Assembly (NCBI GenBank): GCA_002308915.1
Contig: DBWI01000024.1
Location: 54,363-118,362 of the forward strand
Direction of reading: 5' to 3'
DNA: 64,000 bases
Source of the DNA: Christensenella sp. UBA1242
GTDB taxonomy: Bacteria > Bacillota > Clostridia > Christensenellales > UBA1242
Both the position numbers and the translations under genes were made by a program. The notes beneath the pieces were generated by a model that searched no databases, was not told the origin of the DNA, and saw only the letters and a program-made list of their open reading frames with translations. Positions within the stretch are counted from its first letter, which is position 1. Every line of letters starts with the position of its first letter. Below are positions 1 to 7,247 of this stretch, one piece after another.

Positions 1-644
1 ATCACAGAAAGCTTGCTTTCCTCTTGGTCAATAATTTGTTCAGGCATTGGAGTAATCTCTTTACCAAATATCACTTCTGGTTCATAAACCAAATATCTGG
101 CAACATTTTTAGGCTTTGGAATATTTTCATATATTTGTTTTTCATGATCAACTAAAGCTGACTCATCAATTTGTTTGTTGCTTTGGCATGCCTTTATTGA
201 AAAACTTCCAATAAAATTTCTATCCAATGCCTCAATTAACTTGAACTTTAAATTATTATTAAAAAAATAATCATATAGTTCTTTTATTAAATATAATACA
301 ATTTCAACTTGATCCTCATTAATATTTACCTCAACACTATCCTGTTTGTAATAAACAAACATAGATGGCAATGTATCCTTAAAGTAATTTAACAAGAATT
401 TTTGAATTAATTCTTTATCTAAATAGCTTTTTTTGAATTTTACTTTTACATTGCAACCCACTTGCAGTGTTGATATAACAAAATTTGTTATTTCTTTTTT
501 TTCGTTTGAAGACAATTCAAGATCGTTAGGATGCAAAAAACAAACTTCTGCACAAGACAAAAGAGTGTTATAATCTACACCTAACACTCTTAACCTTTCA
601 TATTTATTATTAAATTCCTTATTTAATAAATTTAATATTTCCAT
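1..644 (-). CDS. polC: DNA polymerase III PolC-type alpha subunit, N-terminal part (partial)
   Basis: The minus-strand frame starting at ATG 644 stays open to the window edge, giving 214 residues of a longer protein. It reads as the poorly conserved N-terminal domain of Gram-positive PolC, ending in a VIFGKEITPMPEQI-type segment followed by acidic residues, which corresponds to the linker before the OB-fold (GKxIxxxxTPI...EE). PolC is the replicative polymerase of low-GC Gram-positives and carries its own 3'-5' exonuclease and PHP domains, which would lie outside the window. The start overlaps the rseP stop as ATGA, so the two are probably translationally coupled. The rseP-polC adjacency is common in Bacillota (often with proS between), and it supports the call. 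The catalytic part is not visible. Confidence 0.8.
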   Translation of the reverse strand, partial: MEILNLLNKEFNNKYERLRVLGVDYNTLLSCAEVCFLHPNDLELSSNEKKEITNFVISTLQVGCNVKVKFKKSYLDKELIQKFLLNYFKDTLPSMFVYYKQDSVEVNINEDQVEIVLYLIKELYDYFFNNNLKFKLIEALDRNFIGSFSIKACQSNKQIDESALVDHEKQIYENIPKPKNVARYLVYEPEVIFGKEITPMPEQIIDQEESKLSV

Positions 645-1906
645 CATATACCACTAAAAATTAAATGCACTATATCGGCAACTATAACAAAGCCTAACAA
701 GAATAATAGTCCATAAGTATGGATATAATTTTCAACTTTTCTTGAAACGACTGGCTTTCTGAATATCCACTCTAGCAAGGTAAATACAGCATGCCCACCA
801 TCTAATGCTGGTATTGGTAAAAAGTTAAATACAGCAAGATTTGAAGCCAATAATGGAAGTAATATAAACAAATTCACAAAGTTTTCTTGTATGCGTGCAG
901 ACATTACTGCAATTGTTGATATTGAACCACCCAATTCTTTAAACGCAATTTGTCCAGTAATTATTTGTCCAAAGCCTTTTAAAACTACCCATGCAAAACC
1001 AAATGCAACTTCAAAAGACCTACCAAGTGCTTCAAGAAAACTATGTTGATAAGCTGAACAAGAAAATCCGCCAACTAAAACATTTGCTGTTGTTCCATCT
1101 TCTTTTGTTTCCACTTCTTCTTTTAATCTAATCACAACATCAACCATTTTATTATCACGTTTTACTGTTAATGTTATGTCCTTATCTGCACCTTGTTCTC
1201 CAAGAAATTGGCTAAAAGTTCCAGAGAAAGCAAAACTAATTTGTTTGCCATTTACTTTCCAAATAACATCACCTTCTTGAAGTTCCCCATAATATGCAGC
1301 ATAATCTGGATTTAGTTGTGATACTTTTGGAATATCGTATCCAAACCCTAGCAACAATATAAAAGAAAACAAAATAGCACTCAAAAAGTTAAATGTAACT
1401 CCTGCAGCGTATACCAAAAGCCTTTTCCATGGCTTTTGTTCATTAAACAACAAATAATCTCTTTCTTTTTTGTTTTCAATTATTTCCTTGTTTGGTATTT
1501 CTTTTATTTCATCAATAATCTCTGATGCTTTTTCACTCACTTTGAGTTCTTTGTTTTCATCTGCATTTGAAGAGTCGATTTGAACTTCTGCTTCATTATT
1601 TATTTCATTGTTATCTGAAGTTTTTTCATCTTTATTCTCGTCTACGTCTTCTTCATCTTCTTCACCAGCAAATGCACAATAACCACCTAAAGGAAAAATA
1701 CGAAGTGAAATTAACTCACCTCGTTTGTTCTTATGTTGAATTATTGCTTTTCCAAAACCAACGGAAAATTCATTGATTTTGAAACCAAGCCATCTTCCTA
1801 TAATGTAATGTCCAAATTCATGAATCAATACCATTAAAAGAAGAATAACAATAGCAAGAACTACATACATAATAGTAGAAAAAATACCTGCACAAATTAA
1901 ACTCAT
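644..1906 (-). CDS. rseP: RIP metalloprotease RseP (site-2 protease, M50)
   Basis: Membrane zinc protease of the RseP/RasP family, which cleaves transmembrane segments of anti-sigma factors and remnant signal peptides. Visible features: an N-terminal membrane segment containing HEFGH at residues 29-33, a central PDZ-like region, an NFLPIPALDGG motif (third ligand Asp near 369) and a C-terminal membrane helix. An earlier in-frame TTG lies at 1909, but AGGAGA at 1912-1917 is well spaced for the ATG at 1906, giving 420 aa. Odd: between the first conserved block and the WKRLLVYAAG membrane segment there is a run of about 65 highly charged, mostly acidic residues (roughly 82-149), where relatives usually have a short loop. 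Neighbours are cdsA upstream and polC downstream; dxr, often found between cdsA and rseP, is missing. Confidence 0.93.
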   Translation of the reverse strand: MSLICAGIFSTIMYVVLAIVILLLMVLIHEFGHYIIGRWLGFKINEFSVGFGKAIIQHKNKRGELISLRIFPLGGYCAFAGEEDEEDVDENKDEKTSDNNEINNEAEVQIDSSNADENKELKVSEKASEIIDEIKEIPNKEIIENKKERDYLLFNEQKPWKRLLVYAAGVTFNFLSAILFSFILLLGFGYDIPKVSQLNPDYAAYYGELQEGDVIWKVNGKQISFAFSGTFSQFLGEQGADKDITLTVKRDNKMVDVVIRLKEEVETKEDGTTANVLVGGFSCSAYQHSFLEALGRSFEVAFGFAWVVLKGFGQIITGQIAFKELGGSISTIAVMSARIQENFVNLFILLPLLASNLAVFNFLPIPALDGGHAVFTLLEWIFRKPVVSRKVENYIHTYGLLFLLGFVIVADIVHLIFSGI

Positions 1907-1915
1907 CAAATTCTC

Positions 1916-2863
1916 CTATAATACAATAATTAAGAATAGCATTACAACAAGTATACTTAACAAATGGCTATCCATTCTATCCAATATACCACCATGTCCT
2001 GGCAAAAGAGTTCCTGAATCTTTTACATTTGCTTTACGCTTTAACCAACTTTCAAAAAGGTCACCAAGTTGACACAAAATACTAGCAACAGCACCAACTA
2101 TAATCAACTGCCAGAAATGAAGCCCAACACTTGCAAAAGTAGCAGAATATTCTGGTATAGCATCAAAAATCAAGAACAAAGCAACTGCACTTATTGTTCC
2201 CCAGACAAAACCTCCTATTGCTCCAGAGATTGTCTTGTTTGGACTAATCTTTGGACAAAGTTTTGGCCCTTTAAATAACATTCCTGTTAAGTATGCGAAT
2301 GTATCTGTGAAAATTGGCATACAAAATGCTAATATTAAAGCAAAAGTTGCAATCATAGTTAAGCTATTTGCAGAATTATTAAATAAATATTGCAAGCCAT
2401 TTAATTGATTAACAAATACAAATAATAACATCAAAAGTGCTGGATATAAATCGATTAACATTGTTTGAATAGATTTGTATATTGAAAAAGTTTCTACTTT
2501 TAATTTCAAATTTCTTGTTTGAATTTCATTTTGAGTCTTTTTGTAAGTAATAAGGCAATAAAACCATTGTGCCATAACAAAAACAATTATTAATGACAAT
2601 TGAACTAAAACAAGAAGATACCACTTCATGTTTACATTAATCCCCAAAATATAAAATCCATAAGCAAATACTGGATAAACAACAGCAAAATATAAATTAT
2701 TGTATAAACCCATCTTTGCCATAAGTTTACTCATTTCATAGCAACCAATAACTGCTAAAACCAAAATAAATGCATCAAAAATATATGGTGTTAACTGTCT
2801 TGAAATAAGAGCTAATACCAATGCTGCAATCATTGTGATGCCTGTAAAAAATCTTTGTTTCAT
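1916..2863 (-). CDS. cdsA: Phosphatidate cytidylyltransferase CdsA
   Basis: Integral membrane enzyme making CDP-diacylglycerol from phosphatidate and CTP, the branch point for phospholipid synthesis. The 315-residue product has about eight hydrophobic segments and the C-terminal family signature: SPNKTISGAIGGFVWG, then a later QLGDLFESWLKRKANVKDSGTLLPGHGGILDRMDS-type block (described, not quoted in full; key residues are the GDL..S..KR..KD....PGHGG..DR.DS pattern). Its start codon shares one base with the uppS stop (TAATG), so it is coupled to uppS in the usual uppS-cdsA order. A longer-than-usual central region (about residues 90-140) separates the N-terminal helices from the catalytic part. 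Confidence 0.93.
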   Translation of the reverse strand: MKQRFFTGITMIAALVLALISRQLTPYIFDAFILVLAVIGCYEMSKLMAKMGLYNNLYFAVVYPVFAYGFYILGINVNMKWYLLVLVQLSLIIVFVMAQWFYCLITYKKTQNEIQTRNLKLKVETFSIYKSIQTMLIDLYPALLMLLFVFVNQLNGLQYLFNNSANSLTMIATFALILAFCMPIFTDTFAYLTGMLFKGPKLCPKISPNKTISGAIGGFVWGTISAVALFLIFDAIPEYSATFASVGLHFWQLIIVGAVASILCQLGDLFESWLKRKANVKDSGTLLPGHGGILDRMDSHLLSILVVMLFLIIVL

Positions 2864-3579
2864 TATTTTTTCTCCTGTTTTATGCTTCCAAAACGTCTTT
2901 CTCGTTTTTGGTAATTAATTATTGCCCTAATTAAAGCTTTTTTATCAAAATCAGGCCAATAAATTTTAGGAAAATATAGTTCACTATATGCCCCTTGTAA
3001 TAACATGAAATTACTCAATCTTTGTTCTCCACTTGTCCTGATTATCAAATCTGGATCTGGCAAATCAAAGGTATAAAGTTCTTTCATTAGTTCTTGTTCA
3101 GTAATACTCTTTGCACCTTTATTAATAAGAGAATTATAAGCTCTAACAACTTCTGCTCTTGAACCATAATTTAATCCTATATTGATAATAATGCTATTAT
3201 TATTTTGGGTTTTTTCGATTATATCTATTAACTTTTTATATAAAGAACTTGGAAGTTTTGATATGTCACCCATAGTTCTTATTTTAATATTACTGGACAT
3301 TAATTGTTCATAGTTTGTATCAATATAGTTTTCAATTAAGTCAAATATTCCGTCAACTTCTTCTTTGCTCCTATTCCAATTTTCTGTTGAAAAAGCAAAA
3401 AAAGACATAACTTTAACACCAAGCTCTTTAGCAGCATCAACAACTCTTTTTAAAGCATTGACGCCAGCCTTGTGGCCTGCAAGTCTGGGCAATAATCTCT
3501 TCTTTGCCCATCTGCCATTCCCATCCATTATTATTGCAATGTGAACTGGAATATTATTTGAATCTATTTTTTTGAACAT
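2863..3579 (-). CDS. uppS: Isoprenyl (undecaprenyl) diphosphate synthase
   Basis: Cis-prenyltransferase that makes the C55 lipid carrier for peptidoglycan and other envelope polymers. Family motifs are all visible: MDGNGRWAK with catalytic Asp19, GHKAG, FAFSTENW, NYGSRAE and RTSGEQRLSNF. The length of 238 aa is normal. An in-frame TTG at 3582 precedes the ATG at 3579; the ATG has AAAGGA better spaced and matches the family N terminus. It begins four bases after the stop of a small PASTA-like ORF and ends overlapping cdsA, so frr, the small ORF, uppS, cdsA, rseP and polC probably form one transcript. Confidence 0.95.
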   Translation of the reverse strand: MFKKIDSNNIPVHIAIIMDGNGRWAKKRLLPRLAGHKAGVNALKRVVDAAKELGVKVMSFFAFSTENWNRSKEEVDGIFDLIENYIDTNYEQLMSSNIKIRTMGDISKLPSSLYKKLIDIIEKTQNNNSIIINIGLNYGSRAEVVRAYNSLINKGAKSITEQELMKELYTFDLPDPDLIIRTSGEQRLSNFMLLQGAYSELYFPKIYWPDFDKKALIRAIINYQKRERRFGSIKQEKK

Positions 3580-3583
3580 CAAG

Positions 3584-3775
3584 TCAATCCTTTAAATTAA
3601 ATATAAATTCCCCTGTTGTTAAGATAACTGAATTATCTTGTAACACTTTTACATTTGTAACCAAAACAGTATCACCATTGACATTATGATTATTGCTTAC
3701 TACAGTATACTTTATATTTTTGCTTTCAAGTTCTTTTTGGCAATCTGTCAACGTTCTACCGATTAAATGTTCCAT
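3584..3775 (-). CDS. Small PASTA-like single-domain protein
   Basis: A 63-residue ORF with no signal peptide or membrane segment. The sequence follows the PASTA pattern: LIGRTLTDCQKELES (an LxGxTxxxAxxxLxxxG helix-like start), then an IKYTVV strand, a V..GDTVLVTNVKVL turn and a SVILTTGEF final strand. PASTA domains normally occur as repeats on Ser/Thr kinases and PBPs, where they sense peptidoglycan; a free single cytoplasmic copy is unusual. The start shares one base with the frr stop (TAATG) and the stop is four bases before the uppS ATG, so the ORF is locked into the operon and very likely translated. No strong ribosome binding site is present, consistent with coupling. The domain call is by eye and moderate in confidence; the ORF itself is more certain. 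Confidence 0.7.
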   Translation of the reverse strand: MEHLIGRTLTDCQKELESKNIKYTVVSNNHNVNGDTVLVTNVKVLQDNSVILTTGEFIFNLKD

Positions 3776-4347
3776 TAGATTTCCATCACTTCTTTTTCTT
3801 TGTCGGCACTTTCTTTGTCACAAAGGGAAATATATTTATCTTGAAGCTTTTGAACTTCATCTTCAAGTCCTGAATATTCATCTTCACTTATTTCAGAATC
3901 TTTTTTCATCTGCTTAAACATATCAAGACAATCACGTCTTGCATTTCTCATAACAACTTTTGTTTCCTCAGCAAGTTTTTTAACTTGTTTAACAATTTCT
4001 CTTCTGCGTTCTTCTGTTAAAGCTGGGAAAATTAATCTGATAATTTTTCCATCATCAGTTGGTTGCACTCCAAGGTCAGCAGCTTGAATTGCCTTTGAAA
4101 CATTTTTAAGTTGACTTTGATCCCACACATTTATCGCAAGAACTCTTGCTTCTTGAACATTTATGTTTGCCATTTGATTTATTGGAGTTGGCACACCATA
4201 ATATTCAACAACAACTTTATCCAAAATATGTGGATTTGCTCTTCCTGCCCTTATAATTTGATACTCAGAAATAAGGTGGTCAAGTGCTTTAGTTAAGTCT
4301 TCTTCATATTCCAACTTAACCTCATTTACCATTTCTTCGTCTTGCAT
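3775..4347 (-). CDS. frr: Ribosome recycling factor
   Basis: Splits post-termination ribosomes together with EF-G. The 190-aa product matches the family over its whole length: an RAGRANPHILDKVVVEYYG block, PINQMANINVQEARVLAINVWD, and the C-terminal LTEERRREIVKQVKKLAEE helix. An AAGGAGA site sits five to six bases before the ATG. It is normally preceded by pyrH in tsf-pyrH-frr; here pyrH is absent and a transcription terminator follows tsf, so frr heads its own transcript. A few extra acidic residues are present at both ends compared with the usual 185 aa. Confidence 0.96.
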   Translation of the reverse strand: MQDEEMVNEVKLEYEEDLTKALDHLISEYQIIRAGRANPHILDKVVVEYYGVPTPINQMANINVQEARVLAINVWDQSQLKNVSKAIQAADLGVQPTDDGKIIRLIFPALTEERRREIVKQVKKLAEETKVVMRNARRDCLDMFKQMKKDSEISEDEYSGLEDEVQKLQDKYISLCDKESADKEKEVMEI

Positions 4348-4383
4348 AATTTCTCCTTATATAATATTTTATTACTATTCATA

Positions 4384-4412
4384 ATATTACAATATTAAGC
4401 AACATAAATCAA
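4384..4412 (-). promoter_or_regulatory. Putative promoter for frr operon
   Basis: On the minus strand, -35 TTGATT (4407-4412) and -10 TAATAT (4384-4389) are separated by 17 bases, just downstream of the tsf terminator and 37 bases before the frr start. Match quality is moderate (4/6 and 4/6). Confidence 0.4.
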
Positions 4413-4426
4413 ATGTTTTTGTACAA

Positions 4427-4463
4427 AAAGAAAAATCCACTATCAAATTTAGTGGATTTTTTT
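4427..4463 (-). terminator. Rho-independent terminator after tsf
   Basis: Ten-base inverted repeat (4433-4442 with 4450-4459, AATCCACTA/TAGTGGATT core) with a seven-base loop and a T-rich tail on the minus strand, directly after the tsf stop. Confidence 0.85.
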
Positions 4464-4467
4464 TGAC

Positions 4468-5121
4468 TTAGTTTTTCTTTGCAGTCATCTTGGCAATTTC
4501 TTCAGCAAGATTATCTTGTCTTTTTTCAAGACCTTCGCCCATTTCGTAACGAACAAATCTTCTAATACTAATTTTTTCACCAAGTGCTAAAACTGCTTCA
4601 TTAACAACTTCTTTTACAGTCTTTGAAGGATCTTTTACAAAATCTTGTTCAAGCAAACAAATTTCTTTATAGAACTTGTTTATTCTTCCCTCAACCATTC
4701 TTTCAACAACTGCAGCTGGTTTACCCTCATTGAGAGATTGAGCAGTTAAAACTTCTTTTTCTTTTGCAACTTCTTCTGCAGGAACTTCATCTTGTCTTAC
4801 ATACTTTGGATTAGCAGCTGCAATTTGCATTGCAACATCTTTTAATAATGTTTTGAATTGATCACTTCTTGCAACGAAATCTGTTTCACAGTTGATTTCA
4901 ACCAAAACACCAATCTTTCCACCCATATGAATATATGAGCCAACAGCACCTTCTGCAGCAATTCTATCTTGTTTTTTTGCTGCTGCTGCAATACCTTTTT
5001 CACGAAGCCATGTAACAGCTTTGTCAAAATCTCCATCGCTTTCTGTTAAAGCTTTTTTACAATCCATCATACCAGCACCTGTTGCGGTACGAAGTTTAAC
5101 AACATCTTGTGCAGTAAACAT
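4468..5121 (-). CDS. tsf: Elongation factor Ts (short form)
   Basis: Nucleotide exchange factor for EF-Tu. The N-terminal UBA-like domain ([19 protein letters not shown]) and the TDFVAR motif that contacts EF-Tu ([11 protein letters not shown], near residue 80) are intact, as is the C-terminal [17 protein letters not shown] strand. At 217 aa it is the short form seen in many Clostridia, with a reduced central dimerisation region compared with the roughly 290-aa form. An AAGGAGAA site precedes the ATG. It follows rpsB by four bases and ends at a clear terminator. Confidence 0.95.
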   Translation of the reverse strand: MFTAQDVVKLRTATGAGMMDCKKALTESDGDFDKAVTWLREKGIAAAAKKQDRIAAEGAVGSYIHMGGKIGVLVEINCETDFVARSDQFKTLLKDVAMQIAAANPKYVRQDEVPAEEVAKEKEVLTAQSLNEGKPAAVVERMVEGRINKFYKEICLLEQDFVKDPSKTVKEVVNEAVLALGEKISIRRFVRYEMGEGLEKRQDNLAEEIAKMTAKKN

Positions 5122-5125
5122 TATA

Positions 5126-6010
5126 TTATTCTCCTTTATCTTCTGCAGCAGGAGCTTCTGCTACTTCTTCTGTTTCTTCAGCTTTTTCAACTTTCTTTGT
5201 TGATTTTCTTGGTTTTTTCTTTGGCTTTTCTTTGTCTTCATCTTTTACTTCTGCTGTTTTAACTTCTGCCAAAACATCAGCCATATCGATATTGCCATCT
5301 TCTTCTGTTTCTTCTTTTTGAACACTTACGCCTTCTCTTGCTTCAATAACAGCGTCTGCCATAGCACCAGCAATAAGTTTTACTGAACGAATTGCATCGT
5401 CATTTCCTGGAATTACATAATCAATTCCTGTTGGGTCACAATTTGTATCAATAAGTCCAACAAGTGGAATATTAAGAGCTTTTGCTTCTTTAATACAAAT
5501 GTGTTCTTTTGTTGAGTCAACAACAAAGATAACGCCTGGCATTTCTCTCATTTCTTTAATGCCACCAAGGTTAGCTTCTAGTTTTTCTCTTTCATGTTTA
5601 AGAATAGCTACTTCTTTCTTTGGAAGAAGTTCAAATTCACCTAATTTCTCCATTTGATTAAGTTTGTTTAATCTTTCTACTCTTTGTTTAATTGTTTTGA
5701 AGTTTGTGAGTGTACCACCTAGCCAACGATTGTTAACATAGAACATACCGCATCTCTCTGCTTCTTCTTTTACAGCTTCTTGAGCTTGTTTCTTTGTGCC
5801 TACAAACAATACTGATTTGCCTGAAGCAACTACGTCTCTAACAAATGCATAAGCATTGTCAACGAGAACTGATGTTTCTTCTAGATTGATGATATGAATA
5901 TCATTTCTTGCTGTGTAGATGTATGGAGCCATCTTAGGATTCCACTTTCTTGTTTGATGACCAAAGTGAACACCTGCTTCTAGAAGTTGTTTCATTGAAA
6001 TAACTGACAT
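5126..6010 (-). CDS. rpsB: 30S ribosomal protein S2
   Basis: Small-subunit protein S2. The start [19 protein letters not shown] is chosen because AAAGGAGGAT lies about nine bases upstream; an in-frame start at 6151 would lie upstream of the promoter's expected start site and is rejected. The conserved core ([59 protein letters not shown]) spans about 230 residues. The last 55-60 residues are an added tail rich in Lys, Glu, Ala and Pro, making the protein 294 aa, longer than most S2 proteins. Co-transcribed with tsf. Confidence 0.96.
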   Translation of the reverse strand: MSVISMKQLLEAGVHFGHQTRKWNPKMAPYIYTARNDIHIINLEETSVLVDNAYAFVRDVVASGKSVLFVGTKKQAQEAVKEEAERCGMFYVNNRWLGGTLTNFKTIKQRVERLNKLNQMEKLGEFELLPKKEVAILKHEREKLEANLGGIKEMREMPGVIFVVDSTKEHICIKEAKALNIPLVGLIDTNCDPTGIDYVIPGNDDAIRSVKLIAGAMADAVIEAREGVSVQKEETEEDGNIDMADVLAEVKTAEVKDEDKEKPKKKPRKSTKKVEKAEETEEVAEAPAAEDKGE

Positions 6011-6141
6011 AAAATTTTTATCCTCCTTTGTTTTTAGTCTTCCTTGGTGTTTTAAAACTCTCATCGCAACCTGCAAAATGCATAGGCAACCGCTTTGAAA
6101 TTTACTACCAAGTGTTAATTTGTCAATGAATGACCTTGTAA

Positions 6142-6170
6142 TATATAACATATATAAAAATTAAAATCAA
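6142..6170 (-). promoter_or_regulatory. Putative rpsB promoter and ~125-nt leader
   Basis: Minus-strand -35 TTGATT (6165-6170), 17-base spacer, -10 TATATA (6142-6147). Transcription would start near 6135, leaving a leader of about 125 bases before the S2 start codon, long enough for autoregulation. I do not recognise a described S2 leader motif in it. Confidence 0.5.
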
Positions 6171-6195
6171 GTATTTTTTCAATAAAAAAAATATA

Positions 6196-7152
6196 TTAAA
6201 TATACAAAAATTCAACAAAAACAGTTAAGCAAGCATCAAACAAATTTTTGTGATTTTCAAAGTCAATTTCATAGGTGTTGTTTAGATAAACTAATAATTG
6301 ATTATTGCATAATCGTGAATATAGAAAATCAACCTTTTGACTAATTGTTTCTAAATTATTTTTACCATCAAAAAGATATGACTTTACGCCATCTTTTCTG
6401 GTAATATTTGTAACTTCCCTATAATATTTTTTTATTGCTTTTGCGAGTGATTTTTCACTTAGGTTATTATATAAATTAGTTATATTTATAGCATCAAAAT
6501 CTGCCAAAACATCTTGACTTCCGAACGAACTATTATGGTTGAATTTTTGTTCAACCATTGTTTTTAGTTCATCATCTGTTTTGTCTGTATTTTTAATTTC
6601 TTTTACAAGCTGACAAAGGTCTCCACCCCAACCACCAAGGTCCGAATACATTTCATTTCCAATCATGCTTAAATTTATTGTTGCAATCATGTGAATAAAA
6701 TCAATTTCTTCATTACTTCCAGGATAAGTTAATACTTCTTTTGTTCGTAAATACTCCAATTCTGCATTATTGTTATGCACATAGTTGGCAAAGTCCTCAT
6801 CAATACTTCCACCCAAAATTGACCATTGATTTGTGTTATACTTGCTACTTCTAATGTAAATTACAACTCTTGAAATATAGTTTGTTTGATTATATTGTTT
6901 TGAAAGAGCTTCCAATGCTAATAAATCATTTGTGAATTTTTCAAAAGCAAGCTCCTCTGGGGTTGTTGGAACATAGTCATCTTGATCTTCAATACCATCA
7001 ATATTGTTAGCATCATTATTATTTTCAGGATTCTCTGTTTGCTGTGTTTCGTTATCACTGTTTTGAGCATAATTATACTCTTTGCATGCAAAAAATGTAA
7101 AAAAACACATACAAATTAACAAAAAACATGATATTTTCTTAAATTTTACCAT
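6196..7152 (-). CDS. Putative lipoprotein of unknown function
   Basis: A 318-residue product with a lysine-containing N terminus, a hydrophobic stretch and a lipobox ending FFAC at Cys23, so it is probably lipid-anchored on the outer face of the membrane. A low-complexity Asn/Glu/Asp linker follows (about residues 28-60), then a predicted alpha-helical body without a motif I recognise. No Shine-Dalgarno sequence precedes the ATG; instead an extended -10 box ends seven bases upstream, so the mRNA is probably leaderless. The gene stands alone: the fakA terminator lies upstream and rpsB's promoter downstream. Function unknown. Confidence 0.8.
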   Translation of the reverse strand: MVKFKKISCFLLICMCFFTFFACKEYNYAQNSDNETQQTENPENNNDANNIDGIEDQDDYVPTTPEELAFEKFTNDLLALEALSKQYNQTNYISRVVIYIRSSKYNTNQWSILGGSIDEDFANYVHNNNAELEYLRTKEVLTYPGSNEEIDFIHMIATINLSMIGNEMYSDLGGWGGDLCQLVKEIKNTDKTDDELKTMVEQKFNHNSSFGSQDVLADFDAINITNLYNNLSEKSLAKAIKKYYREVTNITRKDGVKSYLFDGKNNLETISQKVDFLYSRLCNNQLLVYLNNTYEIDFENHKNLFDACLTVFVEFLYI

Positions 7153-7158
7153 ATTTTT

Positions 7159-7167
7159 ATTATATCA
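7159..7167 (-). promoter_or_regulatory. Extended -10 promoter giving a leaderless lipoprotein mRNA
   Basis: TGATATAAT on the minus strand: a perfect TATAAT at 7159-7164 with the TGn extension. Exactly six bases separate it from the ATG at 7152, placing the expected +1 on the A of the start codon. No good -35 box is visible at 17 bases, typical of extended -10 promoters. Confidence 0.6.
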
Positions 7168-7199
7168 CGTATTTACTTAATTAAAAAATATTTATGCAA

Positions 7200-7236
7200 A
7201 AAATAAAAAAGAACAAGGCAAATACCTTGTTCTTTA
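7200..7236 (-). terminator. Terminator after fakA
   Basis: Eleven-base perfect inverted repeat (7208-7218 with 7225-7235, AAGAACAAGG stem) followed on the minus strand by a T-rich run. Confidence 0.9.
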
Positions 7237-7247
7237 ATTATGTTAAA

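Noticed and set aside
5021..5203. Plus-strand Phe/Ser-rich ORFs opposite tsf, fmt, rlmN, priA and others
   Set aside because: Antisense frames of real genes; Phe/Ser/Leu-rich translations are the expected mirror of Lys/Glu/Asn codons.
6011..6151. Upstream extension of rpsB to a start at 6151
   Set aside because: The -10 box at 6142-6147 places transcription start downstream of 6151, and a strong AAAGGAGGAT precedes the start at 6010.
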